Source: DASVHS01 sp036001325 (lineage in GTDB: Bacteria; Acidobacteriota; Thermoanaerobaculia; Gp7-AA8). From it: DNA of 15,050 nt. The notes beneath the pieces are model-generated. The model saw only the letters and a program-made list of their open reading frames with translations, was not told where the DNA came from and did not search any database. The stretch lies in the NCBI GenBank assembly GCA_036001325.1, contig DASYUK010000228.1, positions 1-15,050 of the forward strand, in the 5' to 3' direction. Positions within the stretch are counted from its first letter, which is position 1. Every line of letters starts with the position of its first letter. The position numbers were made by a program, and so were the translations under genes. Shown here piece by piece: positions 1 through 5,971 of the stretch.

Positions 1-435
1 ATCGCCGATGCCACACCTGATCGGAGGCTTCTTGCGGCGATCAAGCAATCGATCGAGGACCTCGAAAGGCTGCTGAAAGAAGCCCGCGGCCACTGGGAGT
101 ACGAGGACTTCGTCTACCGCTTCTACCATCACAGTTTCAAAGTCTATGCGGTGCAACGATCGACAGAATCGATCGTTGCCGCGCTGCAGGCGCTCCGCCC
201 CGAGCAGCCGCTGAATGATGACTTCATGCAGATCGTGCGCGAGGGGACGGGCAAAGAGTTTTCAACGGCAGCAAACCGGGACTGGACGGGCTCGACCAGG
301 ACCATGCTCGAGGCCTTTTTCCACGCCGGGTTCTTCCTGGAGATGGTCGTGAAATACGGTCGCGCCCTCGACGAGCCCCCGACTCTGCTGCCGAGCGGCT
401 GGGCGGCCGTGCTCTACCTCTACGGACTCCGTTGA
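1..435 (+). CDS. Hypothetical protein, 3' part only
   Basis: The reading frame is open from the first base of the window to the TGA at 433-435, giving 144 residues of a protein whose start lies outside. An internal GTG at 151 could be read as a start, but the upstream residues (acidic and aromatic, with YEDFVYRFYHH around residues 39-49) have normal protein composition and continue without a break, so this is a truncated gene. The visible part looks soluble and mostly helical, with no signal peptide, membrane segment or recognisable catalytic motif. Its stop codon lies inside the likely -35 box of the next gene. I do not recognise the family. Confidence 0.75.
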   Translation: MADATPDRRLLAAIKQSIEDLERLLKEARGHWEYEDFVYRFYHHSFKVYAVQRSTESIVAALQALRPEQPLNDDFMQIVREGTGKEFSTAANRDWTGSTRTMLEAFFHAGFFLEMVVKYGRALDEPPTLLPSGWAAVLYLYGLR

Positions 436-459
436 GAGACGCCGCTCTGTAGCTATAAT
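432..459 (+). promoter_or_regulatory. Sigma70-type promoter of the amidohydrolase gene
   Basis: TTGAGA (432-437), a 16-bp spacer and a perfect TATAAT (454-459). The start codon at 474 lies 14 bases after the -10 box, so the leader should be only about 8 nt. No Shine-Dalgarno sequence is visible. The -35 box overlaps the stop codon of the preceding gene. Confidence 0.7.
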
Positions 460-473
460 CCGCCCGCCACCCG

Positions 474-2462
474 ATGAAGCGCTGGTTCGCGCTGTTCTCA
501 CTCTTCGCCGTCACCTGCGCAACGCAACGCGCGACAGTCACCGAAGTTCGCTCTTCGTTTCTGTTGGCGGGGAAGACGGCCGGATACCAGAGCGTCTCGA
601 CCGACTCGAGCGGCGCGCTGCACACGCACTTCGAGTACAACGATCGCGGGCGCGGTCCCAAACTCGACACCGTAATGCGCCTCGGCGCGCGCGGAATCCC
701 CGTCAAGGTCGACACTGCCGGCAACGATTACGTCAAGGCGGCAGTCGAAGAACACTTCGATTGGAGCAACACAGTCGCCCGCTGGAAGAACTCGGCGGAA
801 GAGGGAGAGAAGCAGGTCGCGGCGGGCGAAGCCTTCTACTCCAGCATGTACGGGCCGCCGGAAGAAACGTTCATTCTCGCGCGCGCGCTCCTTCACACTC
901 CGGACGCGCGGCTGCCGCTCCTTCCCGCCGGCGAGGTCCGCATCGCGAAGCTGGGCAATCTCACAGTCAAGCAAAAAGAGCTCACGCTGTACGAACTGAG
1001 CGGATTCGATCTGACGCCCAGCTACCTCTGGCTCGATCGCAACCTCGACTCCTTCGCCTCGGTCGGCTCCTGGTCGAGCACGATTCGCGAAGGATGGGAA
1101 GACGTCGCGCCGCAACTTCTCGAGGAGCAGCAGAAGTTCGCACGCGAACATTTCGCGAAGCTGGGCCGCGAGCTGACGCGCATCCCGCCGGGGCCCGTGG
1201 TCATCCGCAACGTCACGCTGTTCGACAGCGAGTCTGCGCGCACGATCCCTGCGCAGACCGTCGTCATCACCGGCAATCGCATCACTCAGGTCGGATCGGA
1301 CATTCGCGCCGCCGAGGGCGGCGGCGCCCCACTGATCATCGACGGCACCGGCAAGACGCTCCTTCCCGGTTTGTGGGACATGCACGTGCACCTCTCGGAG
1401 TCCGACGGTCCGCTCGACATCGCCGCCGGCGTCACCTCGGTACGCGATCTCGCCAACGACATCGACGCCGTGCTCGATCTGAAGAAGCAGTGGGACAGCG
1501 GTACCGCGATCGGACCGCGCGTCATCCTGGCCGGGATCATCGACGGGCCGGGGCCATTCGCGGGACCGACCAAAGTCATCGTCGATACCGAGGCCGAAGC
1601 GAAAGCGGCGATCGATCGATACAAGTCGCTGGGGTACGAGCAGATCAAGATCTACAACTCCGTGCGGAAGGAGCTGGTGCCGTTCATCGTCAACTATTCG
1701 CATCAGCTCGGCCTGCGTGTGAGCGGCCACGTGCCCGCCTTCCTGCGCGCCGAGGAGGTGGTGCGGCTCGGGTATGACGAGATTCAGCACACGTACTTCC
1801 TGTTCCTCAACTTCTATCGCGATGTCACCGACACCCGCGGACCGACGCGCTTCATCACCGTGGCGCAGCGCGGCGCCGATCTCGATCTCGACTCCGAAGA
1901 AGTTCGATCCTTCATTGCGCTGCTCAAGGAAAAAGGGACGGTGATCGATCCGACCGTTTCGGTGATCGAAGAGCTATTTACGGCGCGGAAAGGAACGACG
2001 TCGCCGGTCTACGAGGCGATCGCGCATCGGCTGCCGCCGCAGGTGCGCCGCGGCACGATCACGGGCGGACTGCCGGTGCCGGAAGGGATGGACGCGAAGT
2101 ATCGACAGTCATTCCGCAAGGTGCTGCAGATGGTGAAGGCGCTCTACGACGCCGGGATTCCGATCGTCGCGGGGACCGATGCGTTCGCCGGCTTCGCACT
2201 GCATCGCGAGCTGGAGAACTATGTCGCGGCGGGCATTCCGGCGCCGAAGGTTCTGCAGTTGGCGACGCTCGGCGCCGCGCGCATCATGAAACGCGATCGC
2301 GAGCTCGGCTCGGTCGCTCCCGGCAAGCTCGCCGATGTGATCCTCGTCGACGGCAATCCGGCGGAGCGCATCAGCGACATCCGCCGCGTCTCGCTCACGA
2401 TCAAGGATGGGCGGTTGTACACGCCGGGCGACGTGTATGCGGCGTTGAATATCCTGCCCTAG
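474..2462 (+). CDS. Exported amidohydrolase-superfamily metal-dependent hydrolase
   Basis: A 662-residue protein. The first 15-17 residues form a short hydrophobic export signal (MKRWFALFSLFAVTC); Cys15 could be lipidated, but the lipobox (AVTC) is weak. Residues about 20-235 are an extra N-terminal region I do not recognise. From about 240 onward comes a typical amidohydrolase: the beta-sandwich start, then HxH at His304/His306 (DMHVH), candidate carboxylated Lys392 (KIYN), His419 (SGHVP), His439 (IQHTY) and Asp569 (AGTD), with the usual C-terminal strand region ending GKLADVILVDGNP. All expected metal ligands are present. The family includes imidazolonepropionase-like and prolidase-like enzymes; the substrate cannot be told from sequence. 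It seems monocistronic, with its own strong promoter. Confidence 0.9.
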   Translation: MKRWFALFSLFAVTCATQRATVTEVRSSFLLAGKTAGYQSVSTDSSGALHTHFEYNDRGRGPKLDTVMRLGARGIPVKVDTAGNDYVKAAVEEHFDWSNTVARWKNSAEEGEKQVAAGEAFYSSMYGPPEETFILARALLHTPDARLPLLPAGEVRIAKLGNLTVKQKELTLYELSGFDLTPSYLWLDRNLDSFASVGSWSSTIREGWEDVAPQLLEEQQKFAREHFAKLGRELTRIPPGPVVIRNVTLFDSESARTIPAQTVVITGNRITQVGSDIRAAEGGGAPLIIDGTGKTLLPGLWDMHVHLSESDGPLDIAAGVTSVRDLANDIDAVLDLKKQWDSGTAIGPRVILAGIIDGPGPFAGPTKVIVDTEAEAKAAIDRYKSLGYEQIKIYNSVRKELVPFIVNYSHQLGLRVSGHVPAFLRAEEVVRLGYDEIQHTYFLFLNFYRDVTDTRGPTRFITVAQRGADLDLDSEEVRSFIALLKEKGTVIDPTVSVIEELFTARKGTTSPVYEAIAHRLPPQVRRGTITGGLPVPEGMDAKYRQSFRKVLQMVKALYDAGIPIVAGTDAFAGFALHRELENYVAAGIPAPKVLQLATLGAARIMKRDRELGSVAPGKLADVILVDGNPAERISDIRRVSLTIKDGRLYTPGDVYAALNILP

Positions 2463-2476
2463 ATCGTGACGTGGGG

Positions 2477-2491
2477 CCGACTCTCAGTCGG
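2477..2491 (+). terminator. Weak hairpin after the amidohydrolase
   Basis: CCGACT, loop CTC, AGTCGG starts 14 bases after the amidohydrolase stop codon. No T-tract follows, so it is at best a transcript-end or pausing structure. Confidence 0.3.
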
Positions 2492-2519
2492 TGCGCATCC
2501 GAGGTGTACCATCACCGTC

Positions 2520-2646
2520 ATGGCGGACGAGTTGCTGAGCGTCCTCACTCGTTTTTATCGCGAGGTCGTGGTGCCCGACGCTCAGCGCTGTCGTGAATCG
2601 GCTCGGAGAGCGCATCACCTCCCTGGAGACACGCGTCGCCGCTTGA
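2520..2646 (+). pseudogene. Frameshifted remnant of a small coiled-coil protein
   Basis: ATG at 2520 opens a good reading frame (MADELLSVLTRFYREVVVPD, then AQR) that loses sense after about 2588. Skipping one base there restores a coherent reading, VVNRLGERITSLETRVAA, ending at TGA 2644-2646. The joined product resembles the N-terminus of short proteins with a conserved start followed by a heptad-rich coiled coil, which are normally longer. It is therefore both frameshifted and probably truncated. It lies just upstream of the nucleotidyltransferase gene. The frame from 2520 formally stays open to 2669 but the tail is low-complexity Arg-rich sequence. I infer a dead gene of unknown function. 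Confidence 0.5.
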
Positions 2647-2673
2647 TGGCGGAGCGAAAACTGGAATGATGCA

Positions 2674-3012
2674 ATGACGGTCGACGAAATCGTTCGAAAC
2701 CGCCTTGGCGTCGATCCGGAGCAGATTGCCGAGTTCTGCCGGAAGTGGGCAATCAAAGAGATGTGGCTATTGGGGTCAGCACTTCGCGACGATTTCCGCG
2801 CCGACAGTGACATTGATCTTCTCGTGACGTTCGAGAACCCGCACCGCGATTTCGGGCCGTGGATGAGTGAACTGCAGGACATGCAGCAACAGCTCGAGAG
2901 CCTTTTCGGCAGGCCGGTCGATCTCGTGCAGCGCGAATCGGTCGAGAGGAGCCAGAACTACATTCGACGTCGATCGATCCTGAAAAACCTGGTGCCACTC
3001 TATGTGGCGTGA
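2674..3012 (+). CDS. mntA: MntA-type minimal nucleotidyltransferase (antitoxin of HepT/MntA systems)
   Basis: 112 residues, the usual size for MNT antitoxins. The polymerase-beta-like nucleotidyltransferase signature is intact: Gly34-Ser35 of the GSxxR motif, then DSDIDLL with Asp46 and Asp48, and a third acidic residue Asp83 in PVDLV. In the HepT/MntA (type VII) toxin-antitoxin family this enzyme adds AMP to the HepT toxin and neutralises it; that role is known for the family and inferred here. The HepT start codon at 3002 overlaps the end of this gene by 11 bases, the arrangement typical of the pair. The partner is broken (next entry), so this is probably an orphan antitoxin. Start ATG 2674 fits the family's N-terminus, although no strong Shine-Dalgarno sequence precedes it. 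Confidence 0.85.
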   Translation: MTVDEIVRNRLGVDPEQIAEFCRKWAIKEMWLLGSALRDDFRADSDIDLLVTFENPHRDFGPWMSELQDMQQQLESLFGRPVDLVQRESVERSQNYIRRRSILKNLVPLYVA

Positions 3013-3200
3013 CGACGCATATCTTCTCGACATGTTGCTTGCCGCCCGGCAGGCTTTGCGATTCGCGGGGGATATCGGAGGAGACGTTTCGGCAGAGCGA
3101 TCTGCACCAGAATGCGATCGTCCACTCGCTTCAGACCATTGGCGAGGCGGCTCGACACGTCTCAGTGGAGGGACGCGAGAAACACACCGCAATCGACTGA
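3002..3200 (+). pseudogene. hepT: Broken HepT toxin (HEPN family), frameshifted and truncated
   Basis: ATG 3002 starts a typical HepT N-terminus (MWRDDAYLLDMLLAARQAL, then RFAGDI). Between about 3072 and 3087 the reading must change frame to continue with SEETFRQSDLHQNAIVHSLQ and TIGEAARHVSVEGREKHTAI, the conserved HepT core, ending at TGA 3198-3200. The C-terminal third of HepT, which carries the catalytic R-N-x-L-V-H-x-Y element of the HEPN RNase, is not found in any frame downstream; a different protein's reading frame begins exactly there. Both a frameshift and a deletion therefore inactivate the toxin. Its overlap with the intact nucleotidyltransferase gene confirms the pairing. Confidence 0.8.
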
Positions 3201-3471
3201 GCTCGTGTCGAACCGCGGTCTCATCGAAGCGATCAACCTGCTGTACTGGAACGTACGCGCACACCGCCCGAAGCGCGGCGCGACGACCGAATCGCGCCCT
3301 GGCAATCTGCGGCGGCTCATCGCGGTGGTGCAACAGTTCGATTTCAACTACGATCTGTACGGAATGACCGCGGCCGAGCTGATCGCGCTGCTTCCGGACG
3401 AGTTCGATCCGTGGAAAGTCAGCCGGCCGCCGCGTCAGACGCACGACATTCGTCCGCTTGGCGTCACGTAG
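3199..3471 (+). pseudogene. 3' end of an unrelated gene joined to the HepT remnant
   Basis: From the point where HepT similarity stops, the frame containing GAG 3199 becomes convincing protein (ELVSNRGLIEAINLLYWNVR, later FNYDLYGMTAAELIALLPDE) and ends with TAG 3469-3471. The frame is open further upstream, but there the DNA encodes HepT in other frames, so no plausible start exists. I read it as the C-terminal 90 or so residues of another protein left by a deletion with one end inside hepT. The phrase DLYGMTAAEL faintly recalls the ends of some Eco57I-type DNA methylases, but this is too weak to name it. It converges with vapC, overlapping it by 8 bases. Confidence 0.5.
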
Positions 3472-3832
3472 TGAGTCCGCGGATCCGGAGCTCCGCGGCG
3501 ATTGCTCCCAATCGCTTGTCCCGCGTCCAGAGCTGCGCGGCCTCAGTCATCATCACTGAGGCGAGAAGATGGACGTCGACCCAACCGATCCCCCGTCCCA
3601 TCAGCCGGCGCCTCTCCATGAAATGCAACGTCTCCTCATCGGTGGCGACGACAGAGGATGGGAGCGCCGTTAGGAGGTCGAGCACCTCCCGGCGGTTTTT
3701 CAGATTTCCGCATGCGAGCTCGCCGATCACGAAAGGATGAGTCATCACGTCTTCCCGCTCCAACGCCTCGCCGAGGGCGGCCGATCCTCTGCGAAGGTGA
3801 TCGATCCAGACCGAGGTATCGACCAGGATCAT
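3464..3832 (-). CDS. vapC: VapC-type PIN-domain ribonuclease toxin
   Basis: 122 residues covering one complete PIN domain. The four acidic metal-binding residues of the family are visible: Asp5 (VDTSVWIDHLR), Glu38 (VIGELACG), Asp86 (GWVDVHLLAS) and Asp105 (LWTRDKRL). Family members are Mg-dependent endoribonucleases, commonly cutting tRNA or rRNA; the target here is unknown. Its ATG overlaps the stop codon of the upstream antitoxin gene in an ATGA arrangement, so the two are translationally coupled. All catalytic positions are intact, so this toxin is probably active. Confidence 0.93.
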   Translation of the reverse strand: MILVDTSVWIDHLRRGSAALGEALEREDVMTHPFVIGELACGNLKNRREVLDLLTALPSSVVATDEETLHFMERRRLMGRGIGWVDVHLLASVMMTEAAQLWTRDKRLGAIAAELRIRGLTT

Positions 3833-4020
3833 GACGTCCGGCGCCTCCGGGGCGCGGCGAGACGCGGCTCGCTTCCGCCGAGCCGAGCCAGCCGCCGAGC
3901 GCTTTCTCTGGCGATGAGCGCGCGCAATCCTTCGTGAATCAGCGCGGTGCGCTCCTGCGTCCCCGTCACACGCTGCGCCTCCTCGATCAGACGCTCGTCG
4001 AGATTGATGGTCGTGCGCAT
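3829..4020 (-). CDS. vapB: VapB-type antitoxin
   Basis: 63 residues. The N-terminus MRTTINLDERLIEEAQRVTG has the ribbon-helix-helix pattern of VapB antitoxins that bind their own promoter as dimers (the type often paired with this PIN subgroup); an Arg-rich C-terminal tail would contact the toxin. The start at 4020 is preceded by GAGGAG at good spacing. The stop overlaps the vapC start by 4 bases. A perfect palindrome with an embedded -10 box lies immediately upstream, as expected for autoregulation. Confidence 0.9.
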   Translation of the reverse strand: MRTTINLDERLIEEAQRVTGTQERTALIHEGLRALIARESARRLARLGGSEPRLAAPRRRRTS

Positions 4021-4030
4021 ATGGCGCTCC

Positions 4031-4061
4031 TCAGTTGATGCATCGATTATACATCAACTGA
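4031..4061 (-). promoter_or_regulatory. vapBC promoter with palindromic operator
   Basis: A perfect 10-bp inverted repeat, TCAGTTGATG (4031-4040) and CATCAACTGA (4052-4061), separated by 11 bp. The spacer contains a perfect minus-strand TATAAT (4051 to 4046). TGATGCAT also occurs twice as a direct repeat (4036-4043 and 4059-4066). A VapB/VapBC complex bound here would cover the -10 box. No good -35 hexamer is seen. Confidence 0.8.
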
Positions 4062-4133
4062 TGCATGCTTTCACCGGGCTGCCGTATGATCGGCCGGCGC
4101 GATCGGCATCTCGCGTTGGTCTCGCGCCCAACG

Positions 4134-4159
4134 AAAAAGAGCGGCTCGCGCCGCTCTTT
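4134..4159 (-). terminator. Intrinsic terminator of the ABM-like gene
   Basis: On the minus strand a perfect 10-bp stem (AAAGAGCGGC / GCCGCTCTTT) closes a GCGA (GNRA) tetraloop, and the T-run continues to five Ts. It lies about 21 bases after the stop codon of the 4181-4489 gene. The opposite strand could also form the stem (AAAGAGCGGC...GCCGCTCTTT), so some activity in the other direction is possible. Confidence 0.85.
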
Positions 4160-4180
4160 CTGACTGCCGGAGGAATTGTC

Positions 4181-4489
4181 TCAGGCTGCGGCGACCTTGT
4201 GGCTCGTCGAGTTCGTGACTTCGTACGTGCGTACGTCCGGCGTTCCGTTGTAGAAGGACGAAAGAATCTTCACCACCTGAGGATCTGTGTCCTTGGCGTA
4301 GGAGTCGAGGTTCTCTTTCTTGTCCCACAGCGAGATGCTGACGATCTCGTTCTTGTCGCGGGAGAGAGTGATCTGATCGCGGAAGCCGTTGGCTTTGCGA
4401 AGGACCGGGAGAACCTCCGTCTCGAACTTGACGGCGATGGCGTGATCCATGGTGGGCTTGATGCTGAAGGTGACGTTGCGAGCAAACAT
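4181..4489 (-). CDS. Small ABM-like (dimeric alpha/beta-barrel) protein
   Basis: 102 residues starting MFARNVTFSIKPTMD. The pattern of a first beta strand, a helix containing FETEVLPVLRKANGFRDQIT, then ISLWDKKENLDSY and a final strand is typical of antibiotic-biosynthesis-monooxygenase-like ferredoxin-fold dimers. Such folds include quinol monooxygenases, haem-degrading enzymes and many proteins without known activity; no catalytic residue lets me choose. The frame extends 8 codons upstream, but start 4489 is preferred because GGAG lies 7 nt before it. It has its own promoter at 4587-4615 and an intrinsic terminator, so it is monocistronic, and it is divergent from the XRE regulator at 4655, which may control it. 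Confidence 0.7.
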   Translation of the reverse strand: MFARNVTFSIKPTMDHAIAVKFETEVLPVLRKANGFRDQITLSRDKNEIVSISLWDKKENLDSYAKDTDPQVVKILSSFYNGTPDVRTYEVTNSTSHKVAAA

Positions 4490-4586
4490 TTTGTGGCTCC
4501 TTTTCGGGGCCAAGATGGGTGGAGTCTTGAGGTCTGCTTGGTTCAGAAGACAGGACTGGTCCGAGGACCTTTGCTAAGACTTGGCC

Positions 4587-4615
4587 ATATTAGTTCAGTT
4601 TTGATAGCCTGTCAA
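4587..4615 (-). promoter_or_regulatory. Promoter of the ABM-like gene
   Basis: On the minus strand a perfect TTGACA (4615 to 4610), a 17-bp spacer and TAATAT (4592 to 4587), giving a leader of roughly 90 nt. The -35 box coincides with the -35 region of the divergent XRE promoter, so the two promoters overlap face to face. Confidence 0.65.
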
Positions 4616-4638
4616 CAGAATGTTTTGCGCTATATAAT
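4610..4638 (+). promoter_or_regulatory. Promoter of the XRE regulator gene
   Basis: Perfect TATAAT at 4633-4638 with a poor -35 (TGTCAA, 4610-4615, 17-bp spacer). The ATG at 4655 is 16 bases after the -10 box, so the leader should be about 10 nt. There is no Shine-Dalgarno sequence. Confidence 0.55.
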
Positions 4639-4654
4639 CGTTTTAGTTAAGTGC

Positions 4655-5497
4655 ATGGATTTCGCCTTTGTCGTCCGCCAGCGCCTCGAAGAGCTCGGCC
4701 TCGGTCAGCGCGAGCTGGCCGCGGCATCCGAGGTCACCGAGTCGTACATCTCCCAACTGCTGGGACGGAAGAAGCTGCCTCCCCTGCCCAATCGCACCGA
4801 CCTCTACGACAAGATGAGCCGCCTTCTGGGCGTGCCGCGCGATGAGCTGGCCCGGCTGGCCGCGCTGCAGCACCACGAGGTTCTCGATCGCACATGGCAG
4901 GCGCCGCCGGAGCCGCGCCTCGGTCCGATGCGCGAGCTGATCCTGCGCAAATGCCGGACCGCCGATCGGGCGGCGATGCGTTTGATTTTCGAGAAGGAGC
5001 CGTTCGGCTATTTCGAGCAGCTTGTCACGCGGACCCTGATCGAAGCGATCCGCGACGAAGCCCGAGCCCACGCTCGGGATGAGAAGTGGCTCCGCTCCAT
5101 CAGTGGCGCGGCCGACGTCAGCTACCGGACGATGCGCGTCCGCCTGATCGATCTGCTCGACAGCGACCCCGAGGCCTCGCTTGGCAACTACTCCCTCTTC
5201 ATCGATTCGATGATTCGATCGTGGGAATTCGACCTGCACCAGTTCAGCCTGGGCATTCAACTGACGAGCGGCACAACGCGCGCCTTCCGCTTCGAGAAGA
5301 CGTCGAACGAAGAGCCGTTCGCCGATGAGCCCGCGCTGCGCTCCTTCCTCCGCGATGCCACACTCAGCGCCGGCATCACGGCCGAGGAGATCGAATTCCT
5401 CAGGCGGATCCGCTTTTCGGGACCGGAACGGCCGGCGGCGCTCTTCTATTACCGCACGCTGCAGAACCTGCGTGATCCGCTCAATTTCCGATCGTAG
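4655..5497 (+). CDS. XRE-family transcriptional regulator with an unknown C-terminal domain
   Basis: 280 residues from ATG 4655. Residues about 4-62 form a Cro/CI-type helix-turn-helix (VVRQRLEELGLGQRELAAAS, then EVTESYISQLLGRKKLPPL). Residues about 85-280 are a soluble, mixed helix/strand region I cannot assign; it could sense a ligand or a partner protein. The frame is open far upstream (to 3947), but that part runs antisense through vapB and the ABM-like gene, so the start beside the promoter is chosen. The gene is divergent from the ABM-like gene across a region with overlapping promoters, suggesting it controls that gene, itself, or both. It converges with the secreted-protein gene at 5566. 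Confidence 0.8.
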   Translation: MDFAFVVRQRLEELGLGQRELAAASEVTESYISQLLGRKKLPPLPNRTDLYDKMSRLLGVPRDELARLAALQHHEVLDRTWQAPPEPRLGPMRELILRKCRTADRAAMRLIFEKEPFGYFEQLVTRTLIEAIRDEARAHARDEKWLRSISGAADVSYRTMRVRLIDLLDSDPEASLGNYSLFIDSMIRSWEFDLHQFSLGIQLTSGTTRAFRFEKTSNEEPFADEPALRSFLRDATLSAGITAEEIEFLRRIRFSGPERPAALFYYRTLQNLRDPLNFRS

Positions 5498-5514
5498 TGT
5501 AGGCAGGCGTAGTC

Positions 5515-5564
5515 GTGTAGCGGCGCACTTCAGTGCGCCGGCGTGCTGAAGCACGCCGCTACAC
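5515..5564. repeat. 50-bp palindromic repeat, copy 1
   Basis: The element begins GTGTAGCGGCGC and ends GCCGCTACAC. It contains two perfect hairpins (GGCGCAC-TTCA-GTGCGCC and GGCGTGC-TGAA-GCACGCC) enclosed by an outer GTGTAGC/GCTACAC stem, so it can fold as a three-way junction. It lies between the convergent ends of the XRE gene (5497) and the 5566 gene and could serve both as a terminator. Copy 2 is at 7473-7522, same orientation, one difference in a loop. Confidence 0.9.
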
Positions 5565-5565
5565 G

Positions 5566-5874
5566 CTAGATCTTCGTGGCCTTCTCGATCAGCAACTCTT
5601 CGCCGTGATCGCACGACACGATCTTGCCGGTCACGCGAACGTTTGCGCCGCTGACCGCGCGCAGATTCGCTTTGCTCTTTTCGCAGATCGTGTACTGCGT
5701 CCCGTTCGCGAGGCGCAACACGCGCGCGCAGTCAGCGCTCGTCGAGCCGTCAGAACAGGCGATGATGCCGGTGAGCTGGACCGACTTCGCCTTCGCCCTT
5801 TCGCACTCTTTGCCGCCGGCGAAGAGAGAGCCGGCGGTGATGAGGAAAACGGCCAGTACGATGAGTTTCTTCAT
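5566..5874 (-). CDS. Small secreted five-cysteine protein, OB-fold-like
   Basis: 102 residues. MKKLIVLAVFLITAGSLFAG is a clear Sec signal peptide, probably cleaved after LFA or AG. The mature part (about 82 residues) is strand-rich with Cys24, Cys40, Cys49, Cys64 and Cys88; four could form disulfides outside the cytoplasm. The repeated pattern of strands (VQLTGIIACS, VRVTGKIVSCDHGEELLIEK) resembles small OB-fold tRNA-anti-like or BOF-type periplasmic domains, but this is a guess. A strong GGAAGGAG lies 7 nt before the ATG. It is about 100 bp downstream of the M48 peptidase gene on the same strand. Its stop is 1 base from the 50-bp repeat. Confidence 0.75.
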   Translation of the reverse strand: MKKLIVLAVFLITAGSLFAGGKECERAKAKSVQLTGIIACSDGSTSADCARVLRLANGTQYTICEKSKANLRAVSGANVRVTGKIVSCDHGEELLIEKATKI

Positions 5875-5971
5875 GACGATGCTCCTTCCTCTTCTATACG
5901 GCGAGGACAGACGAAGGACACGCGTGCGCCGGTGAATGTCGTGATACGAATTGTTACGGGATGCATGGCGC

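Noticed and set aside
498..1790. 430-codon open frame on the minus strand
   Set aside because: It is antisense to the amidohydrolase, whose frame carries all family motifs; the product is Arg/Ala-rich with no domain.
3947..4654. Long N-terminal extension of the XRE regulator frame
   Set aside because: It runs antisense through vapB and the ABM-like gene and past the strong promoter at 4633; the HTH begins right after ATG 4655.
5515..5564. CRISPR repeat or att site
   Set aside because: Only two copies, nearly 2 kb apart, no spacers and no cas or integrase gene; palindromic structure fits a REP-like element.
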